From the NCBI GenBank assembly GCA_009922615.1, contig RFVF01000025.1, positions 1 through 62,189 of the forward strand: a stretch of 62,189 bases of DNA. The letters are read 5' to 3'. Below are positions 32,438 through 40,390 of the stretch, in pieces (positions within the stretch are counted from its first letter, which is position 1; each line of letters starts with the position of its first letter). The position numbers and the translations under genes are program-made. The stretch comes from Pseudomonadota bacterium (GTDB taxonomy: Bacteria; Verrucomicrobiota; Verrucomicrobiia; Limisphaerales; SXTU01). The notes under the pieces were generated by a model. The model saw nothing but the letters and a program-made list of their open reading frames with translations. It had not been told where the DNA came from and ran no database searches.

Positions 32438-33546
32438 CGGAGCGAACGCGCCGCTTGCTCCGCCAGCGTCGCCAGCCATCGCGCCGCGTCCGCCTTCGCT
32501 TGCTCCGGCGTGGTGAGTTGCGTCAGCCCGCTCGTGGACTGAAACCATTTCCGCAGCGCCGCCTCGTCCTGCACCACGCCGCCGAGACCGAGGCAAGGCA
32601 CTTTGCGTTCGCGGCAGCGCACCGCGATTTCGCCCGGCCCCTTGCCCATGAGCGAAGAGCGATCCAGCGAACCCTCGCCGGTGATGACCAAGTCCGCCGC
32701 GCGCAACTGTGCGTCGAGCTTCGCGTGCCGTGCGATGAGCGCGAAGCCCGGTTCCAGCTTCGCGCCCGCAAACGCGCACAGCCCGAAGCCCAGCCCGCCC
32801 GCCGCGCCCGTGCCCGGCACGCCCACCAGGTCACGGCCAAGCTGCGTTTTCACCACATTCGCCAGCCGACGCAAAGCGCGCTCGGCGCTGGGAAATTCCT
32901 CGGGCCGCAACCCTTTCTGCGGGCCATACACCCGCGAGCAGCCGCGCGCGCCGAGCAACTTGTTCTGCACATCCACCGCCACGGTGAACTGCGCGAACAG
33001 CTTCCGCCGGCGCGGCGCGACGAGCCGGTGCAACTGCTGGAGGTGCGTCCAGCGGAAGAGTTCTTCGTCGCGGCGGTTGATGAACTTCCAACCCAGCCCG
33101 CGCGCCACTCCAGCCCCGCCGTCGTTCGTCGCGCTGCCGCCGATGCCCACGAAGCAACGTCGCGCCCCCTTCTTCGCCGCTGCTTGCAGCACCGCAGCGA
33201 GGCCGAACGTGTCGAGCTGGAACGGATGAAATTGTTTCGGCGGCAACATCGCGAGGCCGATGATGTTCGCGGATTCGATGACGGCAGTTTTGGATTTCGC
33301 GTCCCACCACCACACGCCGTCGAGCGGACGGTGCGCAGCATCCACGGTCGGCACGCGCTGCAGCTTCGCGCCGAGCGCGGCGCTCAGAATTTCGCCGAAG
33401 CCGTCGCCTCCGTCGCTGATGGGCAAGAGTGTAAGCCGGTCGGCGGGCCGTTCCCTGCGCCAGCCGGCGGCGATGGCCTTGGCAGCGGCGTGCGCAGTGA
33501 GCGTGCCCTTGAACTTGTCCGGAGCAATCAGAACGCGAAGCGACAT
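32434..33546 (-). CDS. Glycerate kinase (GlxK/GarK type)
   Basis: A 370-residue kinase, the usual length for bacterial glycerate 2-kinases. It starts LRVLIAPDKFKGTLTA, then has LLPISDGGDGFGEIL, GIGGSATNDGGAGVARGLGW and near the C-terminus LVITGEGSLDRSSLMGKGP, all hallmark strings. It makes 2-phosphoglycerate from glycerate with ATP, feeding glycolysis from glyoxylate or uronate breakdown. It is followed by a coupled DUF2007-like gene. Confidence 0.93.
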   Translation of the reverse strand: MSLRVLIAPDKFKGTLTAHAAAKAIAAGWRRERPADRLTLLPISDGGDGFGEILSAALGAKLQRVPTVDAAHRPLDGVWWWDAKSKTAVIESANIIGLAMLPPKQFHPFQLDTFGLAAVLQAAAKKGARRCFVGIGGSATNDGGAGVARGLGWKFINRRDEELFRWTHLQQLHRLVAPRRRKLFAQFTVAVDVQNKLLGARGCSRVYGPQKGLRPEEFPSAERALRRLANVVKTQLGRDLVGVPGTGAAGGLGFGLCAFAGAKLEPGFALIARHAKLDAQLRAADLVITGEGSLDRSSLMGKGPGEIAVRCRERKVPCLGLGGVVQDEAALRKWFQSTSGLTQLTTPEQAKADAARWLATLAEQAARSLR

Positions 33547-33759
33547 GGCGGAAGACTAGGCCGAGCCAAGCTCCAAAATCCAAGCTCCAAGTTCCAATGA
33601 GCCCGAAGCTGCTTGTGGAGCGCGGCCTTCACGCCACGGGCCCTCCGCGCGGACTGCTTCAGTTTGGAGCTTGAGTTTTGGAGCATTGCGAAGGTGCAAA
33701 GAAAGCCTTGTCAACGCGACTTCCCGTGGCACTTTACGCGCACAAGTTATCTGAACGTC

Positions 33760-34098
33760 ATGAACAAACCCAAAATCATCGCCTACCTTAAACCTTCCTG
33801 CGGCTGGAGCATGGGCGTCCGCGCCGTGATGAAGAAATACGACCTGCCCTTCGAGGACCGCGACATCATCAACCGTCCCGATCAGTTCGAGGAGATGGTG
33901 CACAAGACTGGCCAGACCAAGCAGCCCACGCTCGAAATCAATGGCCAGATGCTCCCCGACGTAAGCGGCGACGAGGTCGAGGCCTACCTGCTCGCCAACG
34001 GCCTGGTATCGCCAAACACGAAATTGCCTGACGCACCGACCAATCAGCCTTGCGCGCACGAGATGCCTGCTGGTGCGCCGATGGCCTTCAAGCGCTGA
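33760..34098 (+). CDS. Glutaredoxin domain protein, monothiol CGWS
   Basis: A 112-residue protein starting MNKPKIIAYLKPSCGWSMGV. The active site is CGWS (14-17), so only one catalytic cysteine is present, with the cis-Pro string KQPTLEING later and a helix DVSGDEVEAYLL at the end of the fold. An extra Cys lies in the short C-terminal tail. Monothiol glutaredoxins serve in Fe-S transfer or deglutathionylation. The frame opens upstream to 33613, but the start at 33760 gives a complete fold. Confidence 0.88.
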   Translation: MNKPKIIAYLKPSCGWSMGVRAVMKKYDLPFEDRDIINRPDQFEEMVHKTGQTKQPTLEINGQMLPDVSGDEVEAYLLANGLVSPNTKLPDAPTNQPCAHEMPAGAPMAFKR

Positions 34099-34118
34099 GG
34101 CAACGGCTCATTTGCCCG

Positions 34119-34154
34119 AGGACGCGTGCCGCGAGGTGCGCGTCCTTTTTGTTT
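34119..34154 (+). terminator. Rho-independent terminator of the glutaredoxin gene
   Basis: AGGACGCG (34119-34126) pairs perfectly with CGCGTCCT (34139-34146); TTTTTGTTT follows. It lies 20 bases after the stop codon and points away from the convergent antiporter gene. Confidence 0.85.
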
Positions 34155-34232
34155 GGTGGAAGCCAGTGTGCGGAGACTCTCGCTGGAATTACGAATGGCG
34201 AATAAAGTGCGGCGCGCGGGCTCGTGGCCTAG

Positions 34233-36266
34233 TCATTCATCGTCACTGACGTGGAACAGCGCGGCGGCCTGCGTGAGTTGGTCGCCACTGCCGAGCAGGA
34301 GCAGTTTGTCCCCCGCGCGGACCTCTTCGTCCGGCCCAGGATTGACGTGGCTCTCGCCGTTGCGCTCGATGCCCACGATGCTCGCGCCGGTGCGCGTGCG
34401 GAGTTCCAATTCGCGGATCAGTTTACCAACCACCGGCGAACCTAGGTCCACGAGCACCACACGGAGTTGCGCGTGAGACAGCAGGCGGAAGTACTGCGTG
34501 GTGCTCTCGGGCCGCGCCGGCGGCGGACTCTCGAAGGTCTCGATCAGCGCGACCTGCGCCTTGGAATACCAGCGCACAAACGCCCGCCACCACGCCCACA
34601 TCACCAGCGCCACCACCAGCAGCAGCACCAGCAGCACTTCGAGCGGCGGCAGCAACGGCGAACTCAGCACCAGCACCAGCAGTCCCAGTCCCACCGCGCC
34701 CGCGAGCGGGATGCCTTGCGCGATGACGGTGCGGATGCTCGCCGTGCGCTCGCCCGCCGCCTCCGCGCGCACGCTCACCTCGGCCACGAGCAGGCCGAGG
34801 GCTTGCAACTTTCGGAAATTCGCGATCAACAGCGGCAACGCGAGCACCGTCGCGCCCAGCCACAGAAATGCATTCAGGCCGATGTCGCCCCCGGGCAGCT
34901 TCGGCAGCCACGCGGGCTTCCGCTGGCCGAGGAAAGCCGCGACGATGAACACGCCCGCCGTGAGCACGACGTTGAGGCCCATCTGCCAAAACCACTTCCG
35001 CACCATGCGCCCGACCAGGCCGGGCTTGCGGTTCGCCCGGAAGCGCCCGAGCCACTCGGTGTAGAGATCGAGATAGTTCGTCAACGCCCGCGGCGCGTGC
35101 CGGCTCCACCAAGCGACAAGGTTGTCCGACTGGTTCAACCGCACCGGCGTAAGGAAGGCCGTGATGACGGACACCGCAACGGCGATGGGATACAGAAAGT
35201 CGCTCGTCACCTTCAACTGCAAGCCCAACGCCGCGATGATGAAAGAGAACTCCCCGATCTGCCCCAGGCCATTGCCAACGCGCATCGAGGTCCAGTTGTC
35301 ATTTCCCGCCACGAACGCACCAAACGCGCAGGCGACGGACTTGCCGATCACCACCGCCAGCGTGATGACCACGATGGGTGCCCAATGTTCGGCCAGCAGC
35401 TTGGGCTCGATCAGCAGCCCGATGGCGACGAAGAACACCGCGCAGAACAGGTCGCGCAACGAGCTCACCAGGATTTCAATGCGCCCGATCTCCCGCGCCT
35501 CCGCCACCACCGCACCGATGATGAACGCGCCCAGCGCCACGCTGTAGCCCAGCCTGAGTGCCAGCAGCGAGACCCCGAAACACAGACCCAGCACCGTGAC
35601 GAGCAAGACCTCGTTGCTGCGAAACTTCGTCACCCAGCCCAGCAGGCGCGGCACCAGCAGCAACCCCAGCACGACGGCCACGACGAGAAAAATTCCCAGC
35701 CGGCCGAGCGTGTCTGCCACCTGCCCGGCCTGAAGCCCCCCCGTCATCGCCAGCCCCGAGAGCAGCGCGAGCAGCACGATGGCCAGCAAATCCTCGACGA
35801 TCAGGATGCCAAAGATGATTTGCGCAAACGGCTCTTTCGTCAGCCGCGACTCCTGCAAGGCCTTCACGATGATCGTCGTGGACGAGATCGAGATCATCGC
35901 GCCGAGGAACAGCGAATCCATGCGCGTCCAGCCGAACCACTGGCCCACCTCGTAACCGACCAGAATCATCAGCAGGATTTCCAGCGGCGCGGTGATGAGC
36001 GCCGTGGTGCCTACCTTGCGCAACCGGCGGAAGCTGAACTCCAGCCCGAGGGAGAACATGAGAAACACGATGCCCAGTTCGGCCAGGGTCTTGATCGTCG
36101 TCTCATCCGAGATGAGCGGATACGCCAGCACATGCGGCCCGATCAGCACCCCCGCGAGGATATAACCGAGCACGACCGGCAGCCGGAGCTTGTGGAAAAG
36201 CACCGTCACCAACGCCGCCGCCATCATCACGATGGCGAGGTCCTGAAGGAACGTCGCGCCGTGCAT
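34233..36266 (-). CDS. CPA2-type cation/proton antiporter with RCK_C domain (KefB-like)
   Basis: A 677-residue membrane protein. Residues 1-385 form a monovalent cation:proton antiporter domain with about twelve helices (LGYILAGVLIGPHVL, LMFSLGLEFSFRRL). Residues 430-600 hold an additional hydrophobic region of about five segments. The C-terminal 70 residues are an RCK_C/TrkA_C domain (RTGASIVGIERNGESHVNPG, then AGDKLLLLGSGDQL), which usually binds a nucleotide-derived ligand. It exports K+ or Na+ in exchange for protons. The N-terminal RCK_N domain of KefB/KefC is absent, so control by glutathione adducts is unlikely. Confidence 0.92.
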   Translation of the reverse strand: MHGATFLQDLAIVMMAAALVTVLFHKLRLPVVLGYILAGVLIGPHVLAYPLISDETTIKTLAELGIVFLMFSLGLEFSFRRLRKVGTTALITAPLEILLMILVGYEVGQWFGWTRMDSLFLGAMISISSTTIIVKALQESRLTKEPFAQIIFGILIVEDLLAIVLLALLSGLAMTGGLQAGQVADTLGRLGIFLVVAVVLGLLLVPRLLGWVTKFRSNEVLLVTVLGLCFGVSLLALRLGYSVALGAFIIGAVVAEAREIGRIEILVSSLRDLFCAVFFVAIGLLIEPKLLAEHWAPIVVITLAVVIGKSVACAFGAFVAGNDNWTSMRVGNGLGQIGEFSFIIAALGLQLKVTSDFLYPIAVAVSVITAFLTPVRLNQSDNLVAWWSRHAPRALTNYLDLYTEWLGRFRANRKPGLVGRMVRKWFWQMGLNVVLTAGVFIVAAFLGQRKPAWLPKLPGGDIGLNAFLWLGATVLALPLLIANFRKLQALGLLVAEVSVRAEAAGERTASIRTVIAQGIPLAGAVGLGLLVLVLSSPLLPPLEVLLVLLLVVALVMWAWWRAFVRWYSKAQVALIETFESPPPARPESTTQYFRLLSHAQLRVVLVDLGSPVVGKLIRELELRTRTGASIVGIERNGESHVNPGPDEEVRAGDKLLLLGSGDQLTQAAALFHVSDDE

Positions 36267-36321
36267 CGACGCGCACAGTCTGACGAGGGCGCGCGCGCCG
36301 GGTCAAACCCTCGCGCGGAAA

Positions 36322-37128
36322 TTAGCTGGATTTCCGGATCCGAGTAACCGGGCGAAGTGGAGACGCGGCGGGGACAGTCGACGACTGCGACTTCTCGACC
36401 GAGCTCGACCAGCCGTAGTGCTCCAACCATTGCTCCGTCGGGGCTTGGATGCGCACGTGGCGTTTCGTGAAAGGGTCGCGATAGGCCAGTTCGACCGAGC
36501 GCAAGGCCAGAGTCGGACGCGTGTAGGGAGCTTCCGTTGAGGAGGGGCCGTAGAGCGGGTCGCCGAGAATGCCGTGGCCGACGGCGTTGAGGTGGACACG
36601 GAGTTGATGCTGTCGGCCCGTCAACGGATGCGCTTCGACAAGCGTGAAGTCCCCCTTGCTGCGCACCACACGAAAGTGGGTTTCGCATTCCTTGCCCTCG
36701 CGCTCATCCACGCGCATGCGACCGAATTGCTGCGGGTCCGGCCCGAGCGGCAGGCGGCAGGTCCATTCCGCCTTCTGGGGCCGGCCGTGGACGATGGCGA
36801 GGTAGCGTTTCTCCATCCGGCGCGATTCGAAAAGCCCGCTATAGGTTTCCACGGCACCGAAACTCTTGCCGAAGAGCAGCACGCCGCTCGTATCCGCATC
36901 CAGTCGGTGGACGTAGCGGAGGAATTTCAAGTTCCGCGAGCGCGCCCAGAAATCACCGCCGGCGATGGAGGAAACGATGGCGGCCTGGAGATTCCAGCCG
37001 GTGCGCTGCCACGAGTGCGGCACGAGCATCCAGCCCGAGGGCTTGTCGATGGCGATGACCGACCGGTCCTCGAAGAGGATCGGAATCGGCTCGACGTCGG
37101 GGAGTTCGATGAAGGGCGGTTTAGGCAC
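36322..37128 (-). CDS. RluA-family pseudouridine synthase
   Basis: A 268-residue enzyme. VHRLDADTSGVLLFGKS (73-89) holds motif II with catalytic Asp77, after VIAIDKPSGWML (motif I) and before YLAIVHG and HPLTGRQHQLRVH (motif III). It isomerises uridine in rRNA or tRNA. It lacks an S4 domain, so it is a minimal TruC/RluA-type enzyme; which RNA it targets is unknown. The next gene on the same strand is 143 bases upstream. Confidence 0.92.
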   Translation of the reverse strand: MPKPPFIELPDVEPIPILFEDRSVIAIDKPSGWMLVPHSWQRTGWNLQAAIVSSIAGGDFWARSRNLKFLRYVHRLDADTSGVLLFGKSFGAVETYSGLFESRRMEKRYLAIVHGRPQKAEWTCRLPLGPDPQQFGRMRVDEREGKECETHFRVVRSKGDFTLVEAHPLTGRQHQLRVHLNAVGHGILGDPLYGPSSTEAPYTRPTLALRSVELAYRDPFTKRHVRIQAPTEQWLEHYGWSSSVEKSQSSTVPAASPLRPVTRIRKSS

Positions 37129-37138
37129 GGGAGAAAGT

Positions 37139-37240
37139 AATGAGTTATCAGTGTTCAGCAGTCAGTCATCCATCTCGGCCAAGACCGACGCGCTTACTGA
37201 ACACTGATTACAGTAGTCTGAACACTGATTACTGCGTGGG
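37139..37240. repeat. Intergenic repeat: direct and inverted CTGAACACTGAT copies
   Basis: CTGAACACTGATTAC occurs at 37197-37211 and again at 37218-37232, 21 bases apart, and its complement ATCAGTGTTCAG lies at 37147-37158. The inverted pair can form a hairpin of 12 bp with a 38-base loop. It lies between the pseudouridine synthase and the response regulator genes, both minus strand. Confidence 0.6.
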
Positions 37241-37271
37241 CCGAGGAGCGGGTCTGGCGCGCGCCGGGGAT

Positions 37272-38021
37272 TCACTTCCCAGGCTTAGCTTGGCTCTGGA
37301 GCCATTCGGTCGCGCGGTGGATGAGCGCAGTGGCGTTCGGGAGGTTGAGCTTGTGTTTGATGTTCTCCCGGTAGGTCTCGATGGTCTTGTGACTCAGCTT
37401 TAGCGCCTCGGCGATTTCCATCGTCTTCTTGCCCGCGCCGAGAAGTCGGAAAACCTGCAGCTCACGATCCGAGAGGCCGGAGATTTCGGAGCCGGCGGGA
37501 GCGGTGGCATCAGTGCCGCCCTCGACCAGCTTGCGCATGGCGAGAGCGGCAACCTTGCGGCTGACGTAGAGGTCACCTGCGACAATCGTGCGGATACCTT
37601 CGAGCACGTCCTGCGTGGCGCGCTCCTTCATGATGTAGCCGCGGGCTCCGGCCCGGAGCGCGCGCTCGGCGAACAGCGTTTCGTCCTGCTGGGAGAGCAC
37701 GAGGATGGGGAGCTCTGGGAACTGCGCTTTGAGGGATTTGATGAGTTCGAGGCCGTCGCCATCGCCGAGGCAAAGGTCGGTGAGAAACACGTCCGGCTTT
37801 TCCTTCTCCACGCCGCTACGCACGGCGGCCACGGTCTCGGCCTCGCCGCAGACGGTCAGGTCCGCTTCCTTGTTGATGAGGTGCGTAAGGCCGACGCGGA
37901 GGAACGGGTGGTCATCGGCCACGAAGACGCGGATCTTCGCCTTGCCGGCGGCTGGCGGCGCGACGGGCACGGGCTGAGTGGCAGCGGATTGAGCGGCAGG
38001 TTTGGCTTTGGCGGCTTTCAT
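37272..38021 (-). CDS. NarL/LuxR-type response regulator
   Basis: A 249-residue regulator. An Ala/Pro-rich leader of about 28 residues precedes a REC domain (VFVADDHPFLRVGL, phospho-acceptor in DVFLTDLCLGDGDGLEL, Lys in YIMKE) and a C-terminal LuxR HTH (LSDRELQVFRLLGAGKKTMEIAEALKLS landmark at about 184-211). It should bind DNA on phosphorylation. It is coupled by ATGA to the upstream diguanylate cyclase gene (38018-38021), so the two outputs are made together. No histidine kinase is adjacent. Confidence 0.93.
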   Translation of the reverse strand: MKAAKAKPAAQSAATQPVPVAPPAAGKAKIRVFVADDHPFLRVGLTHLINKEADLTVCGEAETVAAVRSGVEKEKPDVFLTDLCLGDGDGLELIKSLKAQFPELPILVLSQQDETLFAERALRAGARGYIMKERATQDVLEGIRTIVAGDLYVSRKVAALAMRKLVEGGTDATAPAGSEISGLSDRELQVFRLLGAGKKTMEIAEALKLSHKTIETYRENIKHKLNLPNATALIHRATEWLQSQAKPGK

Positions 38022-39148
38022 GGCGGGGAGAGTTCGCTGGCGTGAGTGACGCGGTTACGGCCGTTTTCCTTCGAGTGATAGAGCGCGTCGTCCGCGCGTT
38101 TGACGAGCGCCGCTGTCGTGGGAGTGTCCGCGTTGAGCGTGGCGACGCCGAAGCTCGCCGTGACCGCGCGCAATTCCCACTTGGCGTTTTCGATGGCCAC
38201 GCGCGTGCGCTCGGCCAGCGCCAGCGCGGCCTGCTGGTGAGTGAACGGCAGCAGCATGGCAAACTCCTCGCCGCCGTAGCGCGCGACGAAGTCCGTGCTG
38301 CGCGTGCTCTCGGTCAGATGCTTGGCAACGCGCTTCAAGACCTCGTCGCCAGCCGGATGCCCGTGCGCGTCGTTGAACGCCTTGAAGCGATCCACGTCGA
38401 GCAAGATGAGCGAGAGCGGCAGGTGATAGCGCGTGGCGCGGTGGAACTCATCGTCAAGCCGCTCCTTGAACGTGCGGTGATTCTTCAAGCCGGTGAGCCC
38501 ATCCGTCGTCGCCAGCGCCTGCAACTGCTCATTGGCGATGCGCAACTGGTCCTGCTGCTCGCGCAACTGTTCATTGCGATGGTTCAACTCGGCTTGCGTC
38601 GCGATCAGCTCACGGTTCTGCTGCACCGCGCACTCGTAAGTGGAGAGGATGATGTTCACCAACTGCCGCCGGCCCGCCGTGACGTGATGCTCCTGGCCTT
38701 CGAGCATGACTGGAATCGGCTCCGCGTCGGCATCCGGCGGCGTGGGCGGGCGCTCCAGGAGCGTCTGCACGCGGGCGAGCAGGAGCGACGGCGTGTAAGG
38801 CTTGGTGAGGTAGTAATCGGCCTTGCACTTGAGGCCTTGCAGGATGTTCGCCGGGCTGGAGAGCGTGGTCAGCAGGATGACCGGGATGGTGCGGGTGCGG
38901 AGGCTCTCCTTGATGGCGAGGCACATCTCGTAGCCATTCATGCCGGGCATGTCGATGTCCGTGATGACGAGGCGGAACTCGCGCATGGCCAGCAGCCGGA
39001 GCGCCTCCTGGCCGGTGGTGGCGAGCGTCACCTGATAATCCGCGCGCTCCAGCACCTTGCGCAGCGTGAACGCCTCGGTGGCAATGTCCTCGACGATGAG
39101 GACGGGCGTCCCGTGGCCGCGGCGGATAATTTGGGTCTCGTCAGGCAT
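38018..39148 (-). CDS. Response regulator with GGDEF diguanylate cyclase output
   Basis: A 376-residue protein starting MPDETQIIRRGHGTPVLIVE. REC domain about residues 14-135 (VITDIDMPGMNGYEM), a coiled-coil segment (LNHRNEQLREQQDQLRIANE), then a GGDEF domain with RYGGEEFAML as active site and DALYHSKENGRN at the end. GGEEF keeps the residues needed for c-di-GMP synthesis. An RxxD inhibitory site is not evident. ATG at 39148 is preferred to the upstream start at 39187 because it starts just before the REC domain. It overlaps the LuxR-type regulator gene by ATGA. Confidence 0.92.
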   Translation of the reverse strand: MPDETQIIRRGHGTPVLIVEDIATEAFTLRKVLERADYQVTLATTGQEALRLLAMREFRLVITDIDMPGMNGYEMCLAIKESLRTRTIPVILLTTLSSPANILQGLKCKADYYLTKPYTPSLLLARVQTLLERPPTPPDADAEPIPVMLEGQEHHVTAGRRQLVNIILSTYECAVQQNRELIATQAELNHRNEQLREQQDQLRIANEQLQALATTDGLTGLKNHRTFKERLDDEFHRATRYHLPLSLILLDVDRFKAFNDAHGHPAGDEVLKRVAKHLTESTRSTDFVARYGGEEFAMLLPFTHQQAALALAERTRVAIENAKWELRAVTASFGVATLNADTPTTAALVKRADDALYHSKENGRNRVTHASELSPP

Positions 39149-39162
39149 GGAAAGAGGGACAT

Positions 39163-39245
39163 AGCCGCGAAAGGGCGCAGAGGTCACAAATGAGTGCCTT
39201 CGCCCAAATGGCTTTGCGCTCTTTGCGTTCTCTCACGGCCAATGC
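39163..39245. repeat. Dispersed intergenic inverted repeat (copy 2)
   Basis: CGCGAAAGGGCGCAGAGGTC at 39166-39185 and CTTTGCGCTCTTTGCG at 39212-39227 correspond to the two arms of the repeat at 32108-32212. The arms pair imperfectly here. It lies between the diguanylate cyclase and epimerase genes. Confidence 0.55.
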
Positions 39246-39267
39246 AGTTCTCATTTGAGGCGGCGGG

Positions 39268-40215
39268 TCACTTGTTCCCCGCGCGGTAGAAGTCGAGCGT
39301 GTGCTCCAGACCCTTTTGCCAGGTGACTTCGGGGACGTAGTTCAGGCCGGCGCGGGCGGCGGAGATGTCGGCGGCGGAGTGCTTGATGTCGCCAGTGCGC
39401 GGGGGCATGTGGACAGGCGCGAGGTTTTGGCCGGTCTGGCGGTTCAACTCGGCGGTGAGCTGGAGCAGGTCAATGCTCTCGCCGCAGCCGACGTTGAAGA
39501 CTTTTCCCGCGACCTTGGCAGCGTCGCCCTCGGCGGCGAGGAGGTTCGCGTTCACGACGTTTTGCACATAGACGTAGTCGCGGGTTTGCAGGCCGTCGCC
39601 GAAAATCTTCGGGGCGGTGCCTTGCAGCAGCATCGTGCAGAACTTGGCGATGACGCCGGAGTAGGGCGAGTTGAAGGACTGGCGCGGGCCGAAGACGTTG
39701 AAGTAGCGGAAGCTGATGGCCTCGAAGCCGTAGAGCTGGTGGAAGAGCTGGCCGTAGCGCTCGGCGGCATATTTCTGGAGGCCGTAAGGCGAGATGGGCG
39801 CGACGGCGTGGGACTCGTGCTTCACGGGGGCCTCGGAGTCGCCATAGACGGCGGAGGAGGAGGCGAACATGAAGCGCTTCACGCCCGCGTCGCGCGCGGC
39901 AACGAGCAGGCCGAGCGAGGCGTCGAGGTTGTCGCGGTTCGTCTGAACGGGCTGCGCGACGGAGAGCGGGACGGAGGGCTGGGCGGCTTCGTGGAAGACC
40001 CAGTCGCAGCCGGCGACCAGCTTCTTCACGAGCGCCTCGTCGGCGACTTCGCCTTGGACAAAGTCGAGTTCGTCGCCGGGCTTTTTCCAGGCGAGGTTGA
40101 TGACATTGCCGGTGCTGAGATTGTCGAGCACGACGACCTTAGCGCCGTGCAGACAGAGCGCCTCGCAGATGTGTGAGCCGATGAATCCCGCGCCGCCCGT
40201 GACGAGTGCTTTCAT
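39268..40215 (-). CDS. NAD-dependent epimerase/dehydratase (extended SDR)
   Basis: A 315-residue enzyme starting MKALVTGGAGFIGSHICEAL, with the nucleotide-binding GxxGxxG. The catalytic YxxxK is SPYGLQKYAAE, with SSSAVYGDS before it, and the substrate region RYFNVFGPRQ. It resembles UDP-glucose 4-epimerase/WbpP-type enzymes for activated sugars. A start 90 bases upstream is possible but precedes the Rossmann motif without need. The following 175 bases up to the next gene contain nothing recognised. Confidence 0.92.
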   Translation of the reverse strand: MKALVTGGAGFIGSHICEALCLHGAKVVVLDNLSTGNVINLAWKKPGDELDFVQGEVADEALVKKLVAGCDWVFHEAAQPSVPLSVAQPVQTNRDNLDASLGLLVAARDAGVKRFMFASSSAVYGDSEAPVKHESHAVAPISPYGLQKYAAERYGQLFHQLYGFEAISFRYFNVFGPRQSFNSPYSGVIAKFCTMLLQGTAPKIFGDGLQTRDYVYVQNVVNANLLAAEGDAAKVAGKVFNVGCGESIDLLQLTAELNRQTGQNLAPVHMPPRTGDIKHSAADISAARAGLNYVPEVTWQKGLEHTLDFYRAGNK

Positions 40216-40390
40216 TATTTGAAGTGGCGCAGTCTTAGCGGACGCGGGATTGGATTGCCAGCCAATCTCTCGGAGAGGCTGGGCAAGGAGCTGAATCGCC
40301 AACAACAGCGGCGCAGTTGTAACTCGCCGCTGAGGCGCTCAAGCATTCGCCTCCAAAGGACGCCGCCCCACCCGATCAGGTCTGCAACCG

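Noticed and set aside
34467..36347. 626-residue plus-strand frame over the antiporter
   Set aside because: It is an antisense shadow made of Arg/His/Gln-rich low-complexity sequence; the minus strand encodes a clear antiporter.
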